Origin: Tetragonia tetragonoides
Taxonomy: Eukaryota > Streptophyta > Magnoliopsida > Caryophyllales > Aizoaceae
Length of the DNA stretch: 64,000 bases
Reading direction: 5' to 3'
Assembly: GCA_038025085.1 (NCBI GenBank)
Contig: CM076154.1
Coordinates: forward strand, 21,524,501-21,588,500
Of the stretch, positions 49,525-60,719 are shown one piece after another. The notes under the pieces were generated by a model. That model did not search any database. It was not told the DNA's origin and saw only the letters and a program-made list of their open reading frames with translations. Both the position numbers and the translations under genes were made by a program. The first letter of the stretch is position 1. Every line of letters starts with the position of its first letter.

Positions 49525-50699
49525 TGGTCGTCCAATGATCCTAAATTAACTAGGCGGATTAAGAGCAACCAAATTACCTACGTTATCACTTTGCACGATT
49601 TATGTCCAATTTACATGCATACTATTAACAAGCAAAAACATGATATAAAACATTGAATTAACGCTCCAACCTACCAACTTTGATAAACGCGCCATGTATT
49701 GCATATGCACATCAATAAAACCGTTAGTATCTTCAAAAGAATAATAATAATGCAAAGGTGCTAACTTTATGCTAAAATAAACCTAGGAGGCTACTATATG
49801 CATGCAAAAATTATGAAAAGATGCAAACTTGCATAAACTAATAAAAAGACACAAACTTTATATTAACTAATCTTGCATAATTATATACAAAATCAAAAGC
49901 ATGCAAATTAATTCAACCATAATCAAAAGCTAAATAAAACATGATGAATGAACAATAACACAAGAGATTTAATAAAGGATTAAGCCCTCAGGATGGTTAA
50001 CCTGGACGTTCTATTCAAACGAGACTAGTAGAATTGGGATTGCTCTTCGATCTTGGGTGTTAGGATAGGTGAATTACTTGCTTGAATCTTCAGATTTCTG
50101 AATTTGGGGAAATATGTGCTCTCAATGCTCTCAAAATTATGAACTGACTGACCTCTCGCAGAAGAGGGTGAAAGGGAGTATTTATAGAGTTGGGGGACGG
50201 ATTTAGGGGCCTAGGGCTAGAAGCCCGGCGCCAAAACTCAGCCCAGTCAAAAACTGGGTTCAGCGGCCACACGGAGGGCAGCTGAGGCCCGCGGTGGCCG
50301 CTGGGGCTCAGCGGCTGGCCTGACAGCCCCCGCTGTCACGCGCTGGTCGCTGAGCAGCTTGCGAAGGCCGCCGGGCCTCACGGCGCGCGCGTGACTATGG
50401 TTTTTGACTTTTGTGCTCTGTAAATTATGAAATTGCCCTTAGGCTGGCCCAAGGAGCCGGGATTGAGCGATTTTGACCCAAATTTTTGAGACGCGATATC
50501 TTTTGATCCAGGAACCTGATTGAGGCAAGGTCAAAGGCGTTGGAATCCTTATAACAAGGGCTATCCAAAGACTAAGGTTTCAAGGAATTTGGTCTAGATT
50601 TCCGAGGAATGTCCTTTTCTACTTACGTCCATCTTAATCCATTACCATCATCATTGGGCGTTGCGGTGTCAGGGGATGAGAACCGATTAGGGTGTCTAC
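49525..50699 (-). repeat. Truncated 3' LTR of Tat element B (inverted)
   Basis: On the minus strand it starts TGTAGACACCC at 50699 and runs leftward with strong similarity to the C LTR, including a TATA box (GTATTTATAGAG on the plus strand near 50180) and the GC module at 50245-50390. About 360 bp of the LTR end are missing at the 49525 side. No SINE. Confidence 0.87.
50245..50395 (-). promoter_or_regulatory. GC-rich module, B LTR
   Basis: AGCGGC and GCCGCTG motifs in family-B style, upstream of the TATA box on the minus strand. More diverged than in the C LTR. Confidence 0.5.
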
Positions 50700-50725
50700 A
50701 AAAGCCTCCACTTTGGCCGAGCTTG
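50700..50725 (-). other. Polypurine tract of element B
   Basis: On the minus strand, GGCCAAAGTGGAGGCTTT directly precedes the LTR start at 50699. This fixes the LTR as the 3' LTR of a minus-strand element. Confidence 0.7.
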
Positions 50726-50847
50726 TAAAAGTGAAGGTCAAAGTATTTGCTAAAAATGCCTGCAATGTTTTTTCAAAATGCTTTATGTTAGAAAGAAGGA
50801 AAGGATAGACTCCTGACCGCCGGTGGTCAGGGTTACCTGCTTTGTAT

Positions 50848-51090
50848 AAAGAGCGGTGCGTTGCTCTGCTTTGCGGATACTGGCGTGATGCTAATTTTGA
50901 TAGCCTCATCGTCAAAGGGCGTTGTGTTGCCCTGCTTTAATTGTTGCCAACGTGACGCTAATTTTGATAGCTTCAACGTCAAAGAGCGGTATGTTGCTCT
51001 GCTTAAGTTGTTGTTGACACGACGCTAATTTTGATAGCTTCGTCTCCAAAGAGCAGTATGTTGCTCTGCTTTAGTTGCGCCTGCAAAAAT
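50848..51090. repeat. 67-bp tandem array before the B 3' LTR
   Basis: CTAATTTTGATAGC recurs at 50891, 50958 and 51025, an exact 67-bp spacing, together with GTATGTTGCTCTGCTT. It occupies the same place relative to the PPT as the array of element A, but the sequence is unrelated. Confidence 0.88.
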
Positions 51091-51299
51091 AAAGTGCCTG
51101 TGCCTGTAAAAAAGTTAGATATAAGGCTCGCGTCTGCAAAAATAGATAATGCCGGGTCCCTTGGATAAGAAACCAGGCCGTGGGGGCAAAAGAGTCATTT
51201 TGGGTGACATATTCAAATCTCCCGGGCTTCCAACGGTCGAGAAATGCAATTTGGCGCGGATTCGAACTTGTGGGCCCGCCCCTAGGGTGCAAACAGAAA

Positions 51300-51475
51300 A
51301 AACGGTTGGGGGGCCATGCGGACGGCCGCTGAGCGCTGGGCGTCCTTTACGGGCTTGCTCGGCGGCTCAAATGGCCGTGCGAAGGCTAAACGAGGGGCCA
51401 CCAGGCCGGGCGGCTCAGCCGCGGAGCCTGGGCGGCCCTGACCCGGGCCGCTAGGCCGGTTCAGAGGCGAAGACG
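51300..51475 (+). promoter_or_regulatory. GC-rich module upstream of PMD gene (B)
   Basis: GCCGCTGAG, GCGGCTCA, GGGCGGCTCAGCCGCGGAG and GGGCCGCTAGG, about 290 bp before the ATG at 51762. I see no clear TATA box; a (CT)n leader follows near 51530. Confidence 0.5.
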
Positions 51476-53729
51476 GGCTTTTTGTGTGAGGGAGCCGAAT
51501 TTTGGGTCATTCTTCCCCAAAATTTCGAGACTCTCTCTCTCTACCTCCATTGTTGCCTAATCTTCATTTCTTGCTCAAATTTGCTCAAATTTGCTTCTTT
51601 TTGCTTGCATTTGCTTGGGTTTGCATAATTCGAAGTTTATTTGTGATTTCTCACAAATTTGGGGTGAATTTATGAGTGGGTTTTTGAAACCTTTGGAGAG
51701 AGAAAATCTCAATTTCTCTATTCTTGCTTGTTGATCTTTACTAGCTTGTTCATCTTTCTTCATGGCTCCCAAATTGGCGAAGAAGAGGAGTAGAAGGGCC
51801 GAGGTTCGGCAGGAGGTTGAAGAAATTAATATCTTCACCAAGGCTTTTCCCTCCCATGTCAAGCCTTCCAAGAGGAAGCCTAATGTGACTTTTCCTCAAG
51901 ATAGGTACACCCGATCGGATAGGATGCCCGACATCATTTGGGATTGGTCGGAGTTGCTCTTTCGACCGGGCACTCACTTGAGCTCCCGTGCTTCTAAGTT
52001 TGTGGTAAGCCTTAAACCTTGAATTCATAGTTTTATGCATTGAATTTTAGTTTATATGCTTTGCCTTGAGTAGAAATTGTGTAGGAATTGTATGCGATTG
52101 TCAAGCTTCTAGCGCATGTGATCTTGCGCGGCTTGAACGAACTTGGAAGCATGTTTAGGACTTGAACATTTGGTTGAAATGTGAACCTAAGAGGTTGCAA
52201 ATTTGATCATAGGAACCCAATGGGAATTTGAAGCCCCATGGCAATTATGGTTCTTCGTTGAGGCTTTTTAAGACTTTGCCCAAAGAGGTGCAAAGTGCGG
52301 TTTTGGGTGCGGGGTTCGGACCCCTTTTGAAAGCGGCGGACTCGGTTGAGCGAGTCAAAAGGTGCATTGTCCGCTTGTCTTTGGAATGTTTTTGGGATAC
52401 TACCAACACGTTCCATTTTCCTAATGGGGAGATGATGATCACTCCATTGGAGTTTGCTATGTTGACTGGGGTGCCTTGTGTGGGTACGCCCATTGTGTAT
52501 GACGTTTCCATCTGGAAACGTAAGACTGAGATGGTGGAGTTGTTTGGCCCTTGGGGGAATACCTGGGGTCACCATTATCGTCCCTATAGCGAGCTCTATG
52601 CCGCTTTGACTGATGCGAGGCACAAGAGGTCTACCTCGGTGGAGTAGAAGGCGAGGAATTTTATCGCCTATCTCCTTGCCACCACCATCTTTGGTGACAA
52701 GGGAGAGCGTATCCATGCTATTTACCTACCTAGCTTGTTGGATTGGGAGAGGGTGAGAGAGTACAACTGGGGGTTGCCGGGCTAAGCCAACCTCTTGAGG
52801 TGCATGCGGTTTGCTTGCCGCGTGAATGATGAGGGGTACAAGCAGTCGACTCTTCCTCCCGTGAGCTTGTGCGGTTTTTGGAAGGCCTTGCAGGTGCGTT
52901 TTGCTTTTTGTGTCCATTTGGTGATTTGCATGATTTAAGTGTATGGTGCTTAGCTTCATGTTTTGATGTAGCCTTGGTTCTTTGAGCATTTCCCGGACAT
53001 GGCGCCTACGGGCTGGAAGTCGGATTTCCCCGTTTGCAGGGCGTGGCATCATAGGGGTCCTGCGCCCTTTTCGACTCTCCAGCAGTATAGGGAGGCTCTC
53101 CTGCGCCTAGACTGGCACAAGGTAACGCAATTTTTCTTTTTGTTTCATAGTTTGTATTTCTTGGTGTGGAAATATCTTATATTGCCTTGCTTGTGTAGAT
53201 TGACTACTTCCCTTGGGCGAAGTACCATGGGTTGGCTCCGGATGCTGTTCTTTCGTCCAGGGCGATAGACCGCCAGAGGATCCTGATTGCGGGTCCGTTT
53301 TCTTTTGAGTGGTATTTGGGAGAGAGGATCTTCCGTCGGGTTTATCCTGACGTGGCGGGCCCGAGGATTCCCTTGGATCCTCCCTCGACCATGTTCTTGG
53401 TGAGGTGCTTATCTCGCGAGCAGGTTGCGGAGGCCATGGTGGGCTCGGATGCTATGCGGTATTTGAGGGAGTCTGCGGAGGACCTTGCGGGGCACTACGA
53501 GCAGTTCCATCGTGATCGCCTCATGCCTTCATTTGTGGGTTTGAAGGTAAGAATCTTTTATTCGTTATTCTATGCCTTTCTTGCTTTGTTGATTACTAAC
53601 CTTCTTTGCTTTGTAGGAGCCTCAGGTTGATGATGTTGATGTGGATATCCCAGATATGCGGGTCCGAGGCCAGGATTATGGCGGGAAGGAGTGATGGGGA
53701 GAGATTCCGATGACGGAGGACCTTGATGA

Positions 53730-56700
53730 CACTACTAGAATAAGCCCTTTTAACGACCAAGTAATAACGACGACTTGTAAATTTTGTCGTTAGTACTATA
53801 TTAACAACGACGAATGTATTTTTTTGGTCGTTAATATTATAAACCATATAGATTTCACGAGGGTAATTAAAGTCATCGTTAAAGTCATCGTTATTGTTAC
53901 TTCAAATTTCATCGTTAGTAATGTATCTTATGTCTGACTCAAAATTGTGAGCGGGTAAAAATATTCACACTCCCCCAAAATTAAAATAGTAGGAGGAAAA
54001 TCGTGAAAAGTTGAATAAAAATGGTAAAACCTAGCTAAGATTAAAAACATGTTTAATTGACAACATTAATTAAGTTTAAGAAAATAAAGAAACTTTATGT
54101 GGAACGAAAGGGAAAAAAGGGGAAAAAAAACCTAAAGTTATCATCATCAGCTCGCCCATCGCTCTTCGCTCTCTCATCCTCCCACGCCACCCGCTGTCCC
54201 ACACGTCGTCGCTCTCCTAGCCACCCGTCATCGCTCTCCCAGCCACCCACCCAACCCGCCGTCGGTCTCAATCTATAATCCTCAGCCCCCGTCAATCGAT
54301 AATCCTCAATCCTATCCATCGCCATTACTGCCGCTGGTAACCCCACCGTCCCATTCTCTTTCATATTTGTTTTCTGTATGCTCTATCACAATTCTGATTC
54401 TCTCCCATGGTGATGGTCGGTGTGATGTCAGAGACTCTATCAAGTGTTGAACAGACTCAGCGGCTAGTCAGCGAGGGTTTCACCACTTCACTGTTCGTCC
54501 CTTTCTTTATCTCCCTCCTCTTCTATATAATTTCATGGATTTCTGATTGTTAGGGTTTTAGATTGCCTTGTTTATGTTATAAGACTGTGTTTTCTGGTTT
54601 GCTTGTGTGTTAATTTTCTGAATTTTGATTTTTTGTATGTGAATTATGGTTTCACCAATTCTGGTTTCACCAATTCTGGTTTGCTTGTGTATCATGTTAT
54701 AAGACTACTGTTTTGTTTTTTTGTATGTGAATTCTCCTATTATGTTATAAGACTACTGTTATAAGACTACAATTCTGATTTAGATTTTTTGTACGTGAAT
54801 TTGCCTATTGATTTTTGGTTTATGCTATAGGACTAATGTTCTGATTTGGAGGTCTGACAACTTGACATTGTTTCAGTGTTTGAGTGTTCATGAGCTTATT
54901 ATTCTATTGGGCTCGATTGTTTGTAAAATTGTTGAGTATCAATCTAGTTTCTGGTCTGTAACTCATTGGATATTTTGCTGCGAAAATAGGATAATTTGTG
55001 TGATTGGTTGGGTTGTTTGTTGAACTGCAATCAAGGAATTATACTCCTGAAATTCTGAGCTGTAAATTGTTCATTTGTTTGGGATTTTGGAAGTTGTTTC
55101 TGTTTTCAATTGGTTCTGCTGTAATAGCTGAAAGCTATGGTATATTGATGCTACTATTAGTCTCTGTTGTAATTATAGTGAGATCCTGGGTGCTGACTTT
55201 GTTGAACTGTTGTGAGCCTTGGTTTGTTCTTTGCTAAATAGCTGGGCATTTGCTATTTTAACTTCTGAAAATTGTGGTGTGAATGTGTTGTTGTGCAACC
55301 CGCTAGTTTGTTCATGCGAGAAGGGATAGCTTGGCAATCACCTTACTCTTCTAATGCATGATCCTTCTCTGCATTTACCCTGTGCTGTACCATCTCTGCC
55401 ATCCTATTTGAACCTGCTATCTCAATTTTGTGGTGAATTTGGATTTATTGTAGTGAATGAATCGAGTAATAAAACAGGTGCATTACTTCTAAAGAATTTG
55501 ATGTCGGCCCTTGCTGTGCTACTTCCCTAAAATTCCCTAGGTTCAGGCTTAAAGGAAATCTGTGATTTACTCAATCCCTCTACCCATAACCCCAAATTCA
55601 AACCATCTTATTACACATCTGTACCATATGTTTTATGTGGATTGTATTACTTACACATCGGTACTTATGACGTTGATCTTTTTGCTCCTCCGTGTTTGTT
55701 TTTCGAAGTTTAGTTGCTTTTATTTTCAATTCATCTAGAGTTGATGTTGTAACTCTTAAACTTAAACAGACTATGTGCGTGTCATAATGAATTTGAGCAA
55801 ATAACACAGGTGTTTTTACAAATAAGGTTTCTCATATCTGAGATAGGCTTTTTATTTGGATCATTAGGTGTTTATGGCTTTAGCATTATAATGTTGATTG
55901 GGTGTCCTTAGTTTAATGTCAACGGGTGTATGAGTTTCGGCTCTATTAGGTGTATGCCTTTGGCTCCTTTTTTCCATCCGATAAAATGGACTTCTATTTA
56001 TCAAAAAAAAAAGAAGCAACCAGACCTCTGTTGACAGAGGACCAGCAACCAGAACCCCAGCAACCCCTCAGAAGTGTATCTTCACCATAACCCATGTAAA
56101 AATTAAGAGAGAGGCATAGTGGGAATACTTATACCACTAATATTGCTGATTTTTCTATTATTTTCTATATCAAAGGGCGGGGCTATTCCTTTGAAAGGCC
56201 TTAAAAGAAAAGGCGGATTAATAAAAGAGTATTGTTATTTACTACTAGAATTAATAAATCGGGTCTTATTCTAGTAGCACATACAGAAGATGGTTGAGAT
56301 TAAAGATAATATGTATGAAGTCAACTATCAATGAATAAATCAGTGGCAGTTTTAATAGTAGTCTAGGTACAAATACACTGAAATTTGTGTTCTCTGAATT
56401 TTGGGTTCTTTTTAGTGAATAAATGGAATCATTTATCTGTCAGAAGCTTATATAATACTACTAACTCCCGCACAAAACAGTTCACTTTTGTTGCATTTAC
56501 TTTCCGAATTATGCTAATTTTCATGTGTTTGGCTACTTAATTGTCATGTCTTAATAATAGTGGCTGCAAGTCGATTGATTGTACATCTTTTTCTTCGTCA
56601 ATGTAGTTCTATTTGCAATTTGAGCACTGTTTTTATTGTAGCTAGTAAATATGCATAAAGACTGAGCTGATATGTTATTATTGTGATGTGGGCATGAGTG

Positions 56701-57360
56701 AAAATGTGATGATGGGAAAAGAAAATCGAGTTCTTGGTGATCGTGTGCAAACAGTGGAAGCTGAAAATCAACAGCTTGTCAGTCGCTTGGGGTCCGTAGA
56801 AGCTCATATGAAGATGTGGAAAGAGGTGTTCTCGCACCATCTTAACATTCTTCTATTGCCTACATCAAATTCCGACAACGAATGAATGATAAAGGTCATC
56901 ATCTTATTTTTGTTTTTGTTTTATCTCTCTGAATCATTTTGAAACAAAAAGGAGGTGGTGTGTTGTTGGTACTCTAACTTGTTTGAAAATTGGAGTTTAT
57001 TATTAGAAATGACCACTTGGAGTATTTTTCTAGAGTTCAAGCTATTGTTGAAGTCTTTTATTACTGGTTGGTGTTGGCGCTGTTGTTGCTAACCACACTT
57101 TGTTGGCTGTCGATGTTGGTGTAATGCTTTATTATTGTTATATTTTCCTGTTTAAGCAGGTTTTTAGAATGTCGATAACTTGGGATGTCTATTTACAAAC
57201 GGAACTCTGCCGGATTTTCGGCTTGAGTATATTTCTTTTTATTTATTATTTTGTTAGAAAATTGAGGATGTTACATAGGTACTGCTTGCGGTTTGTGCTG
57301 TCTATTCTGCTGCAGTTTGTTGCGGCTGCTGCCTTTTGCTGTCTATTAGTGCTGCCTTTT
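53730..57360. mobile_element. CACTA-like insertion complex in PMD exon 5
   Basis: The left end reads CACTACTAGAATAAG followed by clustered GTCGTTA/ACGACGA motifs (53740-53930), typical of CACTA subterminal repeats. PMD homology resumes near 57365. The right end is not clean. TTATTCTAGTAG at about 56264-56275 is the matching inverted end but lacks the final TG and is followed by other sequence, including a fragment of a known LTR (57155-57276). A coiled-coil ORF of 65 codons (56688-56885, VQTVEAENQQLVSRLGSVEA) resembles the tail of proteins found in CACTA elements. No transposase core is seen. Probably two or more events. Confidence 0.6.
57155..57276 (+). repeat. LTR tail fragment
   Basis: CTGCCGGATTTTCGGCTTGAG and GAGGATGTTACA match the last about 120 bp of the LTR at 37650-37774. 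A truncated relic of the same non-coding element family. Confidence 0.75.
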
Positions 57361-58165
57361 GCTGTTGGACATCCAGGGCCTTCCTCTTCCAGTTGGGCAT
57401 CCAGGGGTAAATCATTTTACCTGTTGCATGTGATTTTTACTGCTTTTAAGCTTGTATTGACTTTTTCTTTGCGTAGCTTGACCGTGAGCAGACCGGGAAG
57501 GTCTTCAGGATGATGCAAGCCATGAAGTCCTGGATTTCTCGAGCTCTCTCGAAGGGCACTTGCTCGAGAGCTGACTTGGATAAGGTATACTTGTTTTGCA
57601 TCTTCAAAGTTGTATGCTTTAAGAAATCTATTTTATATGTTTGGTGGGTTGCAGGTTGAGTATCGCCGACCCCTTCCTCGTCGTCTTACGACAGGTGGTA
57701 TTGTCGGATGATGAGGTTGTGAGCTCGCCTGAGCATAGTCCTTCCCGTGAGAGGAGTCCTCGGAGGGAGAGTCCTCGGAGAGAGAGGGAGCCTGTGCATC
57801 GGACGGACCGTCCTGGTGGGAGTAGGATGACTCAGTTCGTGGAGCCTACTCCTATGCCTATGCCAATGTATCCTTCTTATCCCGCGTATGCGGGGTATGC
57901 TCCTTATGGTGGCCTTTACTACCAGCCTCCTGTCCCTGCTCCTATGATGCCTACCATGCCTCCTCGTTCTTCGTGGGGGTATGATTCGAGTTATGTTGGA
58001 GAGTGGTGCTCGTATCGGGAGCCTGCCCGTCATTCTTCCTTTGACCCTGGCAAGTTGGCGGCGTCGATCTTTGGCGATGAGCCTCGGAGGTCAGAGGATC
58101 ACTTTGAGGTGCTCCGTTCAGATGCTGATGCGGGTGAAGATTTTTATGACAATGTATTTGTATGA

Positions 58166-58600
58166 GATACATTCTTGAACATTTGTGTTGAACAAAATGT
58201 TCGGACTTTGCTTTGTAATATATTGCTAGTTTTATTGGTCTTTGCATACAATTAGGCTAATGCAAATGCACAGGTAGTCAAGCAAAAAGCGCAAGTATAG
58301 CCATGTAGCAAAAAATGGTACAACCAAAAAGTTAAAATTGGGTGTACCCTATCCCCCCTAAAAAAAATGAAAAAAGAAAGGGGTGCCAAAAATGAAATAA
58401 AATTAATAAGTGTAAAAGAGATTAACAAAATAAAAGATGATAATCATCCAAAAAAGAAATACAGAAATTGTGGAGTTTCCATAAATAATGAAGGAAATAA
58501 TAGCAAATAGCAATAATATAAAAAATAGAAAACTGAGCCAAATCGGAGTCCAAAACGGTTAAGGAAAGTGTCCAAAACCGGGTAGAAGAGTGCTGTCTCG
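58166..58600. other. Spacer between PMD and DUF7745-like genes (B)
   Basis: AT-rich, no ORF. Its length together with the next module (about 790 bp) is similar to the 840 bp between the two genes in element A. Confidence 0.55.
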
Positions 58601-58604
58601 AAAG

Positions 58605-58860
58605 AGAGGCTCGACGGCCAAAGGGGGGCGTTCAGCGGCTGACGCGAAGGAGCGGGGGTCAAAATTGGGGCCGCCAGACTCAGCGGCTGAGCCGCGGAGG
58701 CTGGGCGGCTGGCCGCCGAAGCTCAGCGGCTGGGCCGCTGGGCCTGGGTTGCCATATCGGGGCCGCCGAACCTTCGGCGGCTGTCCTATGGGCCGCTGGA
58801 GCCTGTTTTCCGACGGGTTGCCTTATTTTCGTCTTTTTTTATGCGAGCCCTATATAAGCC
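58605..58860 (+). promoter_or_regulatory. Promoter of DUF7745-like gene (B)
   Basis: The GC module at 58605-58815 includes TCAGCGGCTGACGC (58632-58645), identical to the C LTR, plus CAGCGGCTGAGCCGCGG and CAGCGGCTGGGCCGCTGG, which form inverted pairs. TATATAA lies at 58851-58857, about 100 bp before the ATG. Confidence 0.65.
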
Positions 58861-58956
58861 TTGGGTTAGTCCGGTTTTGGTACATCACCTTTATAATTCA
58901 ATAGTTATAGAGAGCTTTTTAGAGAGAGAAACCTCCAATTAATTTAGAATTCAGCC

Positions 58957-60469
58957 ATGACAAGTTTTGAAGTTAAGTTCGATAAGTGGTTGCAATCTAT
59001 GACCCCTGAAGAGAGGATGAGACTTGTGCCCTTTCACTTGAATGCTTTCTTCCATCTGAAGCAAGTTCAAGTTGTCTGGAACCTTCTTGAGGCTGCGGTT
59101 GGTTTTTGGGATGACAAGCTTCATGTTTTTAGGTTCGGGTATAATGAACTATGCCCTCTTCCTGAAGAATTAGCTGTCATAATTGGGTTCCCTCATGATC
59201 AAGCTCCTGTGACTCCATGGTTCGGGGCCAACCTTGAAGGTTATTATAAAAGGTATCTTGGTTTATCTGCAACACAAGCCTCTTCTGTGGCTAGAACCGG
59301 TGAGCTAAACCTTAATGGTGTGATTGACATCTTTTTCCCCAAAGTAAGGGATGATCATAATGAGACATATTATAGGTGTGCTTTTATCTTATGTCTCTTA
59401 CATAGGTACCTCTTTGTTGGTGGAGGTAATAATGGTGAAACTTGTATGCTTAGAATTGTTGAACAAATTCAAAACGATTTTACCCCTATGTCTCTTGGGG
59501 AAACCCTAATGTGCTTGGATCGCAAGAAGCAAGAACCAACTCATGGTGGATGGACGGGAAGCCCTCTTCTCCTTCAAGTGAGTGCTTGAATAACTGCTTT
59601 GGATATAAAGTTTGAATCTTTAATGGATGCCTAACTTTAATTTTTGTTTTGTTTGTTTGTTTTGTAGATATGGATTTTGGAGCATATATGCTTCATTGAG
59701 AGGCCGGCTAATGCGCTCAAGTACCAACCAAAACAGTTTCCTGCCTGCCGAAGGCTTAATTATGAATCCACCATTGATGAATGACGTGGATACCTTAAAG
59801 CTTGCCCTTTGCTAAGATGGACTGTCAAGTGGTGGGGCCTAAAATCCGCAATCGGATGTAGCAAGGAGATGGGATATTATCAAATTTTTGGTCTTCAAAA
59901 TTTGGTGGCAATATGGGAAACGTCAGATCATCCCACAGAAGGATAGTGTTGCGCCTGCAACCCGGGTTTTGACTATTAGTATGGTGAGATCATGGGAGTG
60001 TGCATGGGATCGTCGCCCTAAGTGGACTATTCCTCATATCAAGGCCCCAATGGTGATATCTTCAGCTTATGAAGGTTGGATGGACTGTAAGACTGCGGAA
60101 GGTCGTCGTGCATGCAGAAAATCCGAACAATATGATCTTAAGGCCCAATCGGTCAAGGCTAGCTTAAGGCTTTCTAACCCTAATGAACCTAAAGGGAAGG
60201 GTAAACAAAAGGGATTCAAACATGTGAAAAGTGTTCTTAACCCAAAGGCCAAGAAAGCTTTAGCCAAGATTACTACTAAGCCAGAGGAGAAGCCCCAAAT
60301 TCGGGCAAACGATCATGAAGCCTCTACAAGTGATCCTCTAATGGAGGTTGAAAAAGAAGAAAAGCCCGTGGTCCGAGAGAGATGGGCTCCCAAGGAACAC
60401 GAAGTGGAAGGCCCAAAGGTTGATGAGCCCATGGAAGATGTTGTCCCTACTACCGAAGCTACGGAGTAG
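58957..60469 (+). pseudogene. DUF7745-like ORF of element B (two exons)
   Basis: Exon 1, 58957-59577, is exactly 207 codons and begins MTSFEVKFDKWLQSMTPEE. It includes PFHLNAFFHLKQVQVVWNLL, NELCPLPEELAVIIGFP and YLGLSATQASSVA. A GTGAGT donor follows. The acceptor TTTTGTAG ends at 59667, and exon 2 starts ATATGGATTTTGGAG. Exon 2 has an in-frame TGA near 59780 (at a likely Trp) and a frameshift near 59940, then an open Lys/Glu-rich tail to TAG at 60467. It matches the minus-strand gene at 10921-12473 in order and length. I recall the type as DUF7745; no biochemical role is known to me. It runs convergent with pol, 250 bp apart. Confidence 0.8.
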
Positions 60470-60719
60470 TCTATTAGGAAATACTCTTTTGGAGCATGTC
60501 TAGCTTAAGATTGCCGTCTTTTTTTTTTATATTTTTTTTTTTGCTTTAAATTCAATAAGGATGATGTGCCCCCTTTTATTTTTAGGTAATTTATTTTTAT
60601 TTCTTAGGAATTGCCAAGTCTTGTAATGGACTTTATTATTATTTATTTATGGAGACATGTGCACAAATTTTAACAACCTTTGAATGCGAATTTGATGAAG
60701 GGGCCGGGCCCAGTCTTGC
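60470..60719. other. Convergent spacer, element B
   Basis: Contains T-rich runs (60518-60542). No ORF. Likely holds overlapping 3' ends of the pol transcript and the DUF7745-like transcript. Confidence 0.5.

Larger units (their letters stand above)
51762..58165 (+). pseudogene. Plant-mobile-domain gene of element B (antisense to its pol)
   Basis: Spliced gene. Exon 1 is 51762-52004 (MAPKLAKKRSRRAEV..., donor GTAAGC), exon 2 is 52213-52893, exon 3 is 52972-53121, exon 4 is 53199-53546, and exon 5 is from 53617, cut at 53730 by an insertion and resuming near 57365. Exon 6 starts about 57477 and the last exon ends at 58165. Exon 2 holds the PMD core: FWDTTNTFHFPNGEMMITP and MLTGVPCVGTPIVYD. Exon 4 has YLGERIFRRVYPD. 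The end is Pro/Tyr-rich (MPMYPSYPAYAGYAPYGGLY). In-frame stops lie at 52646 (TAG) and 52783 (TAA), plus one near 53693. It is co-linear with the minus-strand PMD gene of element A, exon by exon, which supports the splice model. Role unknown. Confidence 0.82.

Noticed and set aside
55960..56012. LINE or retrogene 3' end suggested by ...ATTTATCAAAAAAAAAA
   Set aside because: A poly(A) run after a UTR-like text is suggestive, but I find no TSD or upstream coding similarity.
57330..57350. CTATTAGTG as the right end of the CACTA insertion that begins at 53730
   Set aside because: One mismatch to the expected CTAGTAGTG, no subterminal repeats beside it, and the next three bases (CTG) do not match the left flank TGA.
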